From Shinisaurus crocodilurus (Eukaryota; Chordata; Lepidosauria; Squamata; Shinisauridae), in contig CM037888.1 of the NCBI GenBank assembly GCA_021292165.1, positions 27,455,140 through 27,519,139 of the forward strand: a stretch of 64,000 bases of DNA, read 5' to 3'. Shown here piece after piece: positions 10,392 to 19,854 of the stretch. Position 1 is the first letter of the stretch; each line of letters begins with the position of its first letter. A program made the translations under genes and the position numbers. The notes under the pieces are model-generated. The model made no database searches and was not told where the DNA came from. It worked only from the letters and a program-made list of their open reading frames with translations.

Positions 10392-10780
10392 AGGTGCGGA
10401 ACCTTAGGCCCGTGGGCTAAAGCTGGCCCACGTGGAGTCCCAATCAAGCCCTCTGGGGCTCTCCAGAGGGCCACGCTCCCTTCTCTTGGTCCCACCTCCT
10501 TTCCCCTGGCCACTGCTCATTTGGTGGTTTCCCAGATTTTGTGCAGTCTCCCCCCCCCCCCCCAATTCTCAAAGGTTGAAATGCCTCTGAAATGCAGAGG
10601 CTAGGCTCCAACTCTCAGGGATGCTGTAGCTGTACCTCACAGGACGGAGCCTGCACTGAGCAGGTGATTGGACTAGGTGATCCCTGAGGTTCATCCCTTC
10701 CAACTCTTTCTCAGGCTTAGTGAATGGCAGTAAGAGCTTTAAACTAAAATATGCAGGCCTTTTTGACCCTGCCTCTTTTG
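10392..10780 (-). mobile_element. hAT-c element, reverse copy split by a CR1 end
   Basis: Starts AGGTGCGGAACCTTAGGCCC, continues with TGGTGGTTTCCCAGATTTTG and a 16-nt C run, and resumes after a CR1 insert with GGCAGTAAGAGCTTTAAAC. It is inverted relative to the copy just upstream. The right end is lost against the following CR1. Confidence 0.6.
10590..10716 (+). mobile_element. CR1 LINE 3' end inside hAT-c
   Basis: Reads CAGGGATGCTGTAGCTGTAC, GCCTGCACTGAGCAGGTGAT and CCCTTCCAACTCTTTCTC, the CR1 terminal sequence in forward orientation. It interrupts hAT-c between GAAATGCCTC and GGCAGTAAGAGC. Confidence 0.7.
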
Positions 10781-10784
10781 CCCA

Positions 10785-11090
10785 TAAGAACATAAGAAGA
10801 ACCATGCTGGATCAGACCAAGGGTCCATCTAGTCCAGCATTCTGTTCACACAGTGGCCAACCAACTGCCCACAGGCAGGACATGAGTGCAACTGCACCCT
10901 CCCACCCCTGTTCCCCAGCAACTGGTGCACATAGGCAGACTGCCTCTAATACTGGAGGTAGCATCTAGCCAATCAGGACTAAGAGCCATTGATAGCCTTC
11001 ACATCCAGGAATTTGTCCAATCCCCTTTTAAAGCCCTCCAAACTGGTGCCCATTACAACATCTTGCGGAAGTGAATTCCATAGTTTTAAC
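10785..11090 (-). mobile_element. CR1-like LINE 3' end, reverse
   Basis: Starts CATAAGAACATAAGAAGAAC, continues TGGATCAGACCAAGGGTCC and the complement of the ORF2 C-terminus, then TTGTCCAATCCCCTTTTAAA and GGAAGTGAATTCCATAGTTT. It is the same subfamily as 5104-5272 but keeps more of the coding end. Confidence 0.8.
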
Positions 11091-11885
11091 TATGCCCCAC
11101 TCCTTTTGCCGTCAGCCCTGCCCATCACTGGGATGCAGCCCCTGCGACCATCTCTGAAATGGAATTTGGTCTTTGGGCTGAGACAAGTCCGACACCACCG
11201 TGCTATACTTTTGAGCACTGAATGACAATATCGTCAGAGGGAGGAATATGATGTGGGGAGGAGAGCTTTCAACCTCATGTCACATGCCGTGCCACTCCAA
11301 CCTCAGTGCTCACTTCCAAGTTACCATAAGCTTAGGCCTCAGACAAGCCAATGTCCTTTCCCTCTTCTCTCCTTTTTCCTTTCTTTCCCTTCTAGCTGAT
11401 ACCATGGATATCCCCCATGGCACAGCCGCCCCCTAACCATGGGCTGTGGAGCATAGCTCACACAGTCAGCCAGACGTCCGACTCCTTTAGCCCTTATATC
11501 CTCTTCCTGTGGATCCATCCAAGATTTTCGCATAGCTGTGATTGGGCAGTACTGATACTTCCTGCCGCCGCTGCTGGCCCCGAAGCAAAAGGCAGCGGCA
11601 AAAATAGGTGCTCCTGGTTTTGGTATTCAGAGTGAACCTGGGAGTTTCCCTCTTAGGACAATGAGGCGAATTCCTTGGAATGTTATTTTCTGTATGCCCG
11701 CAACGTTCCATAGATCGCAGAGGCTCACAGCTCCTGGACGCTCACAGGAACACTGGGGTGGAGGTGTAAAAATAAAAGGCCCTCGCTAATTTAATTTACA
11801 ATATTCTGCCTATTTAAGGAGTCCCTTGAGCATACAGATTTTGGGACAGCCCTGTTTTGCTTCCTAGCTGATAGGAACTCAACCA
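11091..11885. other. Mostly unique; contains a duplicated 70-bp unit
   Basis: About 11549-11620 is nearly the same as about 12852-12921 (GATACTTCCTGCCGCCGC then AAGCAAAAGGCAGCGGCAAA). No gene is recognised. Confidence 0.4.
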
Positions 11886-11964
11886 CCCAAGTTCCTTGCT
11901 GGCTGGGGCATGCTGGGAGTTGTAGGCCAAAAACATCTGGGGACCCAAGGTTGGAGAACACTGC
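11886..11964 (-). mobile_element. hAT-e short palindromic MITE, decayed
   Basis: Contains GCTGGGAGTTGTAGGCC, AAAAACATCTGGGGACC and an end GGTTGGAGAACACTG, the same as the complete 84-bp copy at 24904. The left arm has diverged. Confidence 0.65.
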
Positions 11965-11969
11965 GTTGC

Positions 11970-12380
11970 TCTATTACAATTCTATCATTTGGACCATGCA
12001 AAAGCCAAAATGAAAATGATCTCAGTGCTCTCTTATTCATTTCCCCCCCTACCAACTTGTCTTTCTTTTTATTGGCACATGATTTTTTCCCCACCAAACA
12101 CCCGGTATAATTAACTCAATTCCCTTTGGGATTGTAACAGAAATGTAGAATGAAGTGGCATTTTGAACATCACGTAAATGTATTTTTAAACTCTCCTCAA
12201 GCAGAAGGAAGAGTGAAAACGCACGATTTGTTCATTTAAAGATATTTGCTAGGTATGGACACAACAATTCAGCTAAAGTTAAGCAATTTTAAGTAGCCTT
12301 TGATTTAAACGGGAGAAAATTTAGCTCATGTCATGCTTAACTTTCCCATTAAAATAAATGAGACTTAAAAGGGCTTAGGT
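11970..12380. other. Unique A/T-rich sequence
   Basis: No repeat recognised. Its AT-rich, homeodomain-site-like composition (for example AACACGCACGATTTG-like and TTTAAAGATATTTGC blocks) could suit a conserved noncoding element, but nothing here proves it. Confidence 0.3.
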
Positions 12381-12381
12381 T

Positions 12382-12555
12382 TTCATAGATTTCATAGATC
12401 ATAGAGTTGGAAGGGGCCTACACAAAGCTATCGAGTCCAACCCCCTGCTCAATGCAGGAAACTAGAGGAGGGGGTCTCCCATCCAAGTAATAACCAGGCC
12501 TGACCCTGCTTAGCTTTCCACGTTCAGACAAGCTGAGCCAGTGTGAGCCACAGGC
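12382..12555 (-). mobile_element. 5S rRNA-headed SINE with CR1 tail, copy 1
   Basis: Read on the minus strand, the 5' part matches vertebrate 5S rRNA: AAGCTAAGCAGGGTC (box A, intact), then CTTGGATGGGAGACC in the box C region. This is about 12473-12538. It then passes into a CR1 3' end (CTGCATTGAGCAGGGGGTTG, CCCCTTCCAACTCTATGATC) that ends in a short ATCTATGA-type repeat. A 5S promoter head on a LINE tail is the SINE3-type arrangement. A second copy with the same junction lies at 54076. Confidence 0.8.
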
Positions 12556-12737
12556 CTATGAATGGGAAACCCTAGAACATGACCCAGAATCCTCTGTTCT
12601 GCACACGAGGCCCAGTGGCAGATATGCACTTGCCGGCTCTTGCAATATATTTTCACATGTAAAGTAATCCCTTTGAGTTTTGGCAGTGCTTAATCACTCA
12701 CAATAGTAACAACATAACAACAGTGTAACAATAATAC

Positions 12738-12850
12738 AGTAAGGGCTCAATCCTATGGCCCTCCAACCATGCCTGTGGGGCCATAGGCTTATTCAGAGTC
12801 CCAGCTCTGAGGTCCTGTGAGCTTGGTTGGAGCTGGGACTGCTAATGTTG
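12738..12850 (+). mobile_element. Harbinger-like MITE fragment
   Basis: TAA is followed by GGGCTCAATCCTATGGCCC, resembling the GGGTGCAATCC ends of the elements at 13863 and 57255. The opposite end is not found. Confidence 0.35.
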
Positions 12851-12851
12851 A

Positions 12852-12921
12852 GTGATACTTCCTACCGCCGCTGGCCCCTAAGCAAAAGGCAGCGGCAAAA
12901 ATAGGCGCTCCTGGTTTTGCT
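12852..12921. repeat. 70-bp unit repeated from 11549-11620
   Basis: Shares CTTCCTACCGCCGCTGGCCC, AAAAGGCAGCGGCAAAAATA and GCGCTCCTGGTTTTG with the upstream unit. Identity and class are unknown. Confidence 0.6.
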
Positions 12922-12944
12922 CGCAGCTGGCATGGAAAGAACCT

Positions 12945-13115
12945 TTAGTATTGTATATTTTAAACTGCATTTTTAATTTTGGTTTTAAATGTTTTAATTA
13001 CAACAATGTTGTTTTCATTGTTGGCTTTATCTTGATTTTATTGTATGGATTGTTGTGAACCGCCGAGAGAGCTTCGGCTGTGGGGCAGTATAGAAATAAA
13101 TAAATAAATAAACCA
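12945..13115 (+). mobile_element. L2 LINE 3' UTR end
   Basis: TTTTAAACTGCATTTTTAAT leads to GTGAACCGCCGAGAGAGC, TTCGGCTGTGGGGCAGTATA and an (AATA)n tail. Only the 3' UTR remains. Confidence 0.8.
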
Positions 13116-13253
13116 CACCAGCTGCCTCCCCAAGGTCACAAACTGGTCTCGGAGAGGAGGAAAAGGGGCGTGCCAGGGGCGGGACCAGAGGATGCTGGGG
13201 CTGGTGGCTTATGCTGCCTCCTTCTCCCCCCCTCTGAAGAGCTTCACCTAGAC

Positions 13254-13696
13254 CAGTGATGGCGAAACCTATGGCACAGCGTGCCACAGCTGGCACGCAG
13301 GGACCTCTCTGTGGGCACTCGAGCCATTGGTCGCCAGATTGCAAAAAGACCGTGCCCCCTTCTGCGTTCAGCGTTGTCGGGTTTCCATAGTAACTCCTCT
13401 CCACTCATTCCTCGCTGGCCTCCACAGGCAGCCACACACTCCAACATCTCCACCCCCAGAAGCGGACTGCGCAGGCACCCAGCCCTCCTCCTAACTGAAC
13501 AGGCAGCTCAGAAGCACAGCGCGCACACGCCCGAATCTTTGCGCACCCAGTGAAGAGCCGTGCCCTGAGACAGAGCGGGGCGCGATTAGCTAGTGCTCGC
13601 TCCTCCTTCCTGCCAAATTTAAGGCACTTTGAAATAAATAAGTTGGTTTTGTGTTGCAGTTTGGGCACTCGGGCTCAAAAAGGTTCGCCATCACTG
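13254..13696 (+). mobile_element. OC1-like hAT non-autonomous element
   Basis: 443 bp starting CAGTGATGGCGAAACCTATG and ending GGTTCGCCATCACTG, so the terminal 13 bases are inverted. TSDs ACCTAGAC (13246-13253) and ACCTAGAT (13697-13704) match at 7 of 8. Subterminal text (GGCACAGCGTGCCACAGC; GTGCCCAAACTGCAACACAA in reverse) resembles OposCharlie1, a hAT family reported as horizontally transferred among tetrapods. The centre is GC-rich and non-coding. Confidence 0.85.
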
Positions 13697-13862
13697 ACCT
13701 AGATGGCCAAAAACAGCTGTCTAGATGAACTGCAGGGCACGAGGCATGGCGGCAGACAAGGTCACCGCTGCCTCGACTCGTGCCATGCATTGGATGCATG
13801 CACGCCTACAAGTTTGGATGCTTACGTGCATCGAGGGCGGAGGGCATTGGATCATGCCATAA

Positions 13863-13993
13863 GGGTGCAATCCTATGCACGTTTAGACAGAAAAGAGTCC
13901 TACAATTTCCAGCATTCCCCAGCCAACATGGCTTGCTAGGGAATATGGGGAGTTGTAGGAATGTTCTGTCTAAACATGCATAGGATTGTGTCC
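13863..13993. mobile_element. Harbinger-like foldback MITE, copy 1
   Basis: 131 bp with inverted ends GGGTGCAATCCTATGCACG and the complement of CATGCATAGGATTGTGTCC, and an inner inverted pair around CCTACAATTTCCAGCATTCC. Flanking trinucleotides TAA and TCA suggest a 3-bp TWA target, as in PIF/Harbinger. Superfamily assignment is inferred. Confidence 0.65.
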
Positions 13994-13999
13994 TCAGAG

Positions 14000-14250
14000 A
14001 AATAATGTTTATATAATACGAACAGAATAATCAGAAGAGTTCTACTGACAGAGCCAGCTAATGAAAGGGGGGGGGAGTGATTTTTGCTGATTCCTCCTTT
14101 CTCTTGCAGAGAATTCTCTTCCTCAATTCACAGAGGGACTCCTTTCATGAACGAAAGGGCGCCTTTCGATCCAACATTGACAAGGAAGGACCCCTGGGCA
14201 CATCTCAACTGATACAGAAAGTGTGTGTGTGTGAATGTATGTGTATGTGA
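14000..14250. other. Unique sequence with short GT tract
   Basis: Contains a G run near 14067 and a short GT tract at 14220-14232. No other feature is seen. Confidence 0.4.
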
Positions 14251-15035
14251 GGGACCATAGCTCAAGGTGGTGGGACCATAGCTCAGTGGTAGAGCAAAAG
14301 CTTTGTAGGCAGAAGGTCCCAGCCGTAGGGATGTATTTCGAGCCTTACCTGGGCTCGAAGCTCGACGTGGCTCGGTCCTCCGCGGCGGCCTGATCTCGCT
14401 CTTCAGAGCGGTGCGGAGCATCCTCTGCGCCTCTGGACCCCCCGCCGCCGCAGCCGCTGCTGGACCCGCTGCTGCTGGACCTGCCGCCACCAGAGCCACC
14501 ACCGCTGGACCCGCCGCCACCGCTGGACCTTCCACCACCGCCCGTCGCATCACGTCCAGTGCGCTGGACCCCCGCGCTATGTTTTTGGTGGGGGGAACCA
14601 GGGCAACAGGGCTTAAACAACCCTGTTGCCCTGGTTTTCCCCGCCAAAAACATAGCGCTGGGGTCCAGCGCGCTGGAGCAGGGTCCTGTCGCGTCACTTC
14701 CGCCATGCCGGAAGTGACGCGATGGGACCAGCGCGAGCGGCGTGACCTGCATGGCCGGCTCTTCGCTGAGAGTGAAGAGGACCAGGTAGGCCCGCGCTAG
14801 CCGTGGAGAGCCCGCGCAGGCACGAGCAGGCCGAGTTCAGGCCTCACTCGTGCCCGCACGGAAGCTCTCATACATCCATAGTCCAGGTTCAATCCCCGGC
14901 ATCTCCAGGTAGGACTAGGAAGGAATAAATCCTGCCTGAAACCCTGGAGACCGGCTGCTAGTAGTCAGTGTCAACAATACTGGGCTAGATGGGCCAATGG
15001 CCTGACAGTATAAGGCAGTTTCCTATGTTCCTATG
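14251..15035 (+). mobile_element. tRNA-derived SINE split by a GC-rich hAT
   Basis: The head GGGACCATAGCTCAGTGGT (box A) with CTTTGTAGGCAGAAGG and, after the insert, GGTTCAATCCCC (box B) match a tRNA-like promoter. The body CCTGCCTGAAACCCTGGAGA and 3' end ATGGGCCAATGGCCTGACAG, then TATAAGGCAGTTTCC, complete the family. The head is partly duplicated (GGGACCATAGCTCA at 14251 and again at 14272). The hAT-f insert at 14326-14880 lies immediately before box B, so this copy cannot be transcribed normally. Confidence 0.8.
14326..14880 (+). mobile_element. hAT-f GC-rich foldback element
   Basis: Starts TAGGGATGTATTTCGAGCC and ends TCTCATACATCCATA, imperfect inverted ends. It lies in the SINE between GGTCCCAG and GTCCAGGTTC, with a degenerate target duplication. 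Inside are a triplet-rich CCGCCACCGCTGGACC region, a 57-bp stem with a 9-nt loop (14555-14611 with 14621-14677) and a second stem GTCACTTCCG/CGGAAGTGAC near 14693-14718. Long open frames across it are a by-product of GC content and low complexity. Confidence 0.75.
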
Positions 15036-16429
15036 CTGCAGGACTTTTGAGGCCTCTGGCAGCGATTGACTGAGATGTCAAAGTGGGATGGGCAGACCAA
15101 AGGGTCTCTCGTTTTCATTGGCTGAGCTGCTCTGGTCCCAGAGAGGTCCAGGGTGGCAAAGTCTAAGCTACAAGGGGGAGTAGAAGAAAAAGGGACTATG
15201 AAAGGAAGAGGCAGGGACCTGAAAGAGCAGCAGGCCAAGAGTTGAGAGAGTGGTCCAGAAGAATGATAGGGAAGAGTCTGAGAAGGGAAGGGGAAAGTAG
15301 AACAGGGAATAGGTAGAGAGAAAACCATGGCCAGGAGGAGGTGCCAGAGTGAGGAGGCCTGAAGTTCACATATTTGATTAATAACAATCAGCCAACTCTT
15401 GGGCTGCAGGCCTCTGGTATACGGAAATGTTTTGCTCCCATTTGTCTTAATTTTACAAACTTCTACATTTATTTAAACCCATAATAATGGCAGAGAACGT
15501 TTGCAAATAATCAAGAATTTTGTACAAGCATTGTTGTCAAAAATCTTAATTTTGCTGAGTTGCTGCATTTCTCCATGCACAACACGTTGCGTCTGGTACC
15601 CATGTCTCCATTCTGGGTTTTTTAAAGCTATGTGAATGCAGTCGCGTCCCAGGCTGATAATGGTATGCTTCTTATCATGCCTTCACCATAAAACATGACA
15701 GCATGTATGAACATCAGATATTCAAACAGTAAAATGTGTAAAGCTATTTTTCTATAATTGGTCCCAGGGCAAGGGGTTGATCTCGCATATAAAAGCCTTC
15801 AGATATACTCCTGGACAGCTTCTAATTAGAGAACCAAAAAGGAATTGAACTTTGGAAACTGTGATGAGACCATGCCTTTAAATAAAAAGAGGGAGAGAGA
15901 AAGAAAGGACATAATCATATTGACCTTGAACTCCAAAAGACCCTGAAATCAACTGATTTTTACTCTTTAAGCTCCTTAACAAGCATGGGGATTAAAGATG
16001 AGCTGTGTAGAACGGTTCGTATGAGATATAAGCGATAGTGGACAATAGAAAATTTATCCAAGGTTCCTGCAGCCAGCGTTCAGTGCAAATTCCATTTCCC
16101 CAAGATGCAGTGATACCACGTTGCAATGTAACATGTAACCATTGATAACAATATGGCTGCATCTGTTGGAAAGAACTCAACAGAAGCAGAGTGCTTTTTT
16201 TTTTTTTTAAATATCAGATTTATTTTGTGTGTGTGTGTGTGTGTGATAATATGCTCAAATCTCTTTAAACGAATCAGAATAACACAAATGTACATTTCAG
16301 ACATAGTGTTTGTGGGCTACTATCACATAGTGACTTGAGGGAGGTTCATGCAACCTACTACACACATTTAAAGAATGCGTGGAGGGTCCATGGGTCTATT
16401 GGGGGCTAGTCTAAGGGATGGGAGATCAA
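15036..16429. other. Unique sequence
   Basis: No repeats except a T run and (GT)n at 16226-16244. The 15580-15870 stretch (TCATGCCTTCACCATAAAAC, TCTAATTAGAGAACC) is a possible conserved noncoding block by appearance only. Confidence 0.35.
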
Positions 16430-16660
16430 TTCATTCGACTCACATTTTAATGCAGAATTTACCTAATTTCACAGTTTCGGACCATTATTCAAACTGAAAC
16501 TCAGTTATCCTTCAAAACTTGCACTTCTCTGAATTTTTCAATGGAGTTCACCAATTTTTTAAAAAAATGTATAGAAAAATGCATATATTAGGGGAAATGA
16601 CAGTCAGAATGCATTATATTGGGGGAATGCCTTAAAAATTGTGTGTGTGTATGAGGCAAC
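16430..16660. mobile_element. hAT-b-like degenerate fragment
   Basis: Blocks AAAAATGCATATATTAGGGG and GAATGCATTATATTGGGGGA match the interior of the element at 2850-3187. Ends are not resolved. Confidence 0.4.
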
Positions 16661-16682
16661 ATACATACACAAGCGAGACTAT

Positions 16683-16833
16683 TTATCCATCTAGACTAGC
16701 ACAGTATTGTCTACTCTGCCTGGAGGACTTGTACACCAGCTGCTACGTGACCCTTTTAAGTAGAACTGCCAGGGATTAAAGCTGGGATCTTCAGCTGGCA
16801 AAGCAAGACTCTCCCACTGAACGATGGTCTCTC
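16683..16833 (-). mobile_element. tRNA-derived SINE, reverse
   Basis: Complement of the SINE family: GCACAGTATTGTCTACTCTG, GCCAGGGATTAAAGCTGGGA (box B region) and ACTCTCCCACTGAACGATGG (box A region). Diverged throughout. Confidence 0.65.
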
Positions 16834-16864
16834 CCAGTCCCCACTTCAGATGTTGCTTCTGCCA

Positions 16865-17000
16865 TGAATTTTCAGACTCACTCCCCTGCCCCCCAGTCCG
16901 CAATGTGTGGATGATAATAACGATGCCGCTCAGTAGAGAATTGTTGTAAAGATTAGGAGGAAAATATAAGCGATGTGCTTTGAGATAAATGCTGGGGATG
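16865..17000 (+). mobile_element. MIR/CORE-SINE-like ancient fragment
   Basis: TCAGACTCACTCCCCTGCC, TGTGGATGATAATAACGATG, ATTGTTGTAAAGATTAGGAG and AGCGATGTGCTTTGAGATAA follow the order of the MIR core and 3' region. The head is lost. It appears older than the L2-tailed SINEs elsewhere. Confidence 0.5.
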
Positions 17001-17466
17001 ATAATGATCATGATGATGCTGAGGATAAGTAGCAGTAGTCTTAGAAGCAGTGGAATATTTGTCATTTCTGCAGAACATAGGCCAGACCCCAGTATGTGCA
17101 GCGATGGCCATGGAGCTTCTGCACGGGTGGGTTTCCCCATCTAGATGCTGAGGAGAAACAACAAGGGATGACTGTGACCGTCACATCCTTCTTGAGCTTC
17201 CTAAACAGGATGCTAAACTGGCCAACAAGACCATCCGTATGTTCTTCTTCCAATTCTCCATATTTTCGTAAGGTGTCCCTCTTCCCCACTTCTTTATTCT
17301 CTTTTGTTCTCCTACAATCTGTTCTGTCCATCTGTCACCTTCCCTTTATGCCACAAGGCCGGCTTGTTTCCTTGTAAAGCTTTCGAGCATTATGGTTGCA
17401 AATTTCTCTGCAAACATGTCCGTGCTTAGCAACATTCATTCAGACTTACACAGGATGGATGGATGG

Positions 17467-17503
<37 letters not shown>

Positions 17504-18365
17504 GGGGAGGGAGGGAGAGTGGTTGTAAAGCAACTTTTTTTGGACAAGTGGAAGATTGAGTTACATCAAACAATGTTGCCTCCTGGAGCAGCCATGCAAA
17601 CACATTCTTTTACTGTGCCAAGTTACTTTAAATTCTTCTACCTGGATCTGATTTTTTTTTTCCGCCTTCCCCAAGCACATAAAAGAAAGCTATCAAGTTG
17701 CTCGATCAATGTTAGTTTATTATTGCTTACCCAAGTGTTTAATAAACCCGTCCCTACCTTGGACGTAGCTTTAAATACTTCATTGACTGTAACAAAGCAG
17801 CCTTTTCCACCCAGACCAAAGTGGGCTGTATAAACTATAATTAAACACTCATTACGAGCTCGGCCGGTCAAATAACAGGAGGGAAGGTCCATTATGTGAC
17901 TGGCGGAACCAGCATTTAAAAGGGGATTATTGTTGTCGGAAAATGGCTCAAAAACAAACAAAGAAGGGGAGAAATTAAATAGAGGGGTCTACCACGGAGT
18001 AGGGTGTGTTTTGCTCTGTTTGTGAGACTGGAGTTTCTGCCATTGTCCATGATTATAAAGAGAAAGAATAGAGACGATGGAAGTGACAGGTAGTAGGTGA
18101 AATATCTGTGCATTAAGTTGGCCTATTGGTTGTCATCATCTAGAGGGCAGGATTGGGATTGGATGAAGACAGCTGTGACAAGAGAAAACAAAGGCTTCTG
18201 TTTTGGCATGCCTGATAAAGGATGTTTGCAAACCAGACTCATAGGTATGGGAATGTATGGGAATTTAATTTGTGTTCCCAGAACAGTTGAACAAGCCATG
18301 TTAAGCAACCCCCAAAGCGAACACTTATTGCATCTTCAGAGAAAAGGTTAGCACATTTCTGAACT
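17001..18365. other. Unique sequence including a possible conserved block
   Basis: Contains (GGAT)n(TA)n at 17453-17500. The 17690-17960 part (GTTTAATAAACCCGTCC, AAACTATAATTAAACACTC) has the A/T-motif density of some developmental enhancers. No coding is supported. Confidence 0.35.
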
Positions 18366-18369
18366 CACT

Positions 18370-18620
18370 CACGAGCCTGTTTTAAAAGTGCACATTTTTT
18401 TAAACAAACAAACAAACATGCATTTTAAAATGCACATTTCCCACCTTTTCCTGAATGGGAGAAAAGTGTGCGTTTTGGGTGTGCACTTCTAAAAATGCAC
18501 ATCCCCCCCCAATTGAAAATATGCATCCCCCCCATTTTTTAAAAAATAAAGTAACGCTCGCATTTGGGAACACAAATGAGGAAATCTGAGCTTCGAGGGG
18601 GAATTCGAAGAACCTCAATG
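18370..18620 (-). mobile_element. hAT-b variant, reverse
   Basis: Complement shares GAGGTTCTTCGAATTCCCC-like, CTCATTTGTGTTCCCAAATG and ATGTGCATTTTAAAATGC blocks with the forward copy at 18985. Ends are not defined. Confidence 0.45.
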
Positions 18621-18654
18621 ATACTTGAGATATACAGCTTCTGAACATGGAAGC

Positions 18655-18735
18655 TCTATTATTAGTGACCATGGCTAATAGGCATTGATGGACTCCTCTA
18701 CCATTGGTTTATTTAATCCATGCTTAAAGCTATTG
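18655..18735 (-). mobile_element. CR1-like fragment
   Basis: GACCATGGCTAATAGGCATT and TTTATTTAATCCATGC correspond to the complement of the CR1 ORF2 end seen at 10970-11060. Short and diverged. Confidence 0.4.
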
Positions 18736-18817
18736 TAGTATCCTGAAACCGTATGCTAGTTAAGCATTGTACAAACTGGAGTATGTTCTTTTGTTCATCT
18801 TGAGCCTATTCTCAATC

Positions 18818-18841
18818 AGAGAGAGAGAGAGAGAGAGAGAG
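18818..18841. repeat. (GA)n microsatellite
   Basis: About 12 GA units. Confidence 0.9.
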
Positions 18842-18984
18842 TTCTCTCCATTCACTTCCCTCTATTTTCTTTGGTGAATCTTTTCTGATTGGATGCTGTC
18901 AATTTAGATCTAATTAGTGTAGATGTTTTTATGAAGTGTAAACTACTATAGGGGAGAACACTAATGAGTTTGGAATATGTATAG

Positions 18985-19290
18985 ATGAACATGTGACATT
19001 CAAGCTTGACTTGAGGTTCTCCAAATTTCTCAAAGTTCAGTTTGCCTCATTTGTATTCCCAAACATGAGTGTTGTCGTCCCCCCTCACGCCCAATTGGGG
19101 GAAATATGCATTTTTATCAAGGGAAAATGCACATTTTTTAAAATGCAATTTTTAAAAATGCTCGTTTTTCCCAACTGGAAAAAAAAGTGCATTTCCCTCC
19201 ATAGGCTAAAGTGTGAAACTGCAGATCCACTTTCAAATGTGAATGCAAGTTCAGGAATTTGTGAAAAATGAAAATGTCCTGAGAATTGCT
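18985..19290 (+). mobile_element. hAT-b variant, forward
   Basis: Contains GAGGTTCTCCAAATTTCTC, CTCATTTGTATTCCCAAAC, GGGGGAAATATGCATTTTTA and AGTGCATTTCCCTCCATAGG. The last block is shared with hAT-a. It is inverted relative to 18370-18620. Confidence 0.5.
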
Positions 19291-19854
19291 GTGCTGCTCG
19301 CATTCACGTTTGGGTTTGCGAATGGGAAATGTTTGCGTGATTTGTGAACAGGAATTGTGTACATAATTGTTACAAGAACCATCATGCGTAAGACAAATTT
19401 AACTTGTTACTAGTAATCAATTCATTGTCATTGTCCTTCTTATCCCTTTTTCCCCTTTAAACACGTTTGAAGAAATAGCTGGATTTATTTATTTTTGTCT
19501 CAACAATGAATAGCTTTGCACATGTGCCGAATCCCTTTCTCTTGGCCAGTCACCCAAGTGAAGCTATCCTTTCAGACGTCTTCACTGTCTGCTTAGATTT
19601 CACCATCTGAAATTGTTTGGCATCATCTGGAATCTTGGATATCTTACTGCTCACATTGGCTCCAGATGGTTTATGAATAAGTAAAATAGTGTTGGTCCCC
19701 TTCAACAGAAATGCCTAGGAGACCCTACTTTTCACTTCCTTCCACTAAAAAAAAAAAGCCAGTTACTCATCTCTAGGAGGCCCTTTAATCTCAGGCCCAC
19801 ACAATTTAGGTGGGTTATAAGTCAGTTGGTTGGTTAACAGCCAGCCATATTTGG
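19291..19854. other. Unique sequence
   Basis: No recognised feature; an A run at 19747-19757. Confidence 0.35.

Noticed and set aside
12473..12538. Possible functional 5S rRNA gene
   Set aside because: Only the middle of 5S is present, diverged and fused to a CR1 tail. It is a SINE head, not a gene.
14128..14706. 192-residue Ala/Pro/Gly-rich open frame
   Set aside because: It lies mostly within hAT-f and its CCGCCACCGCTGG repeats; no start context or domain.
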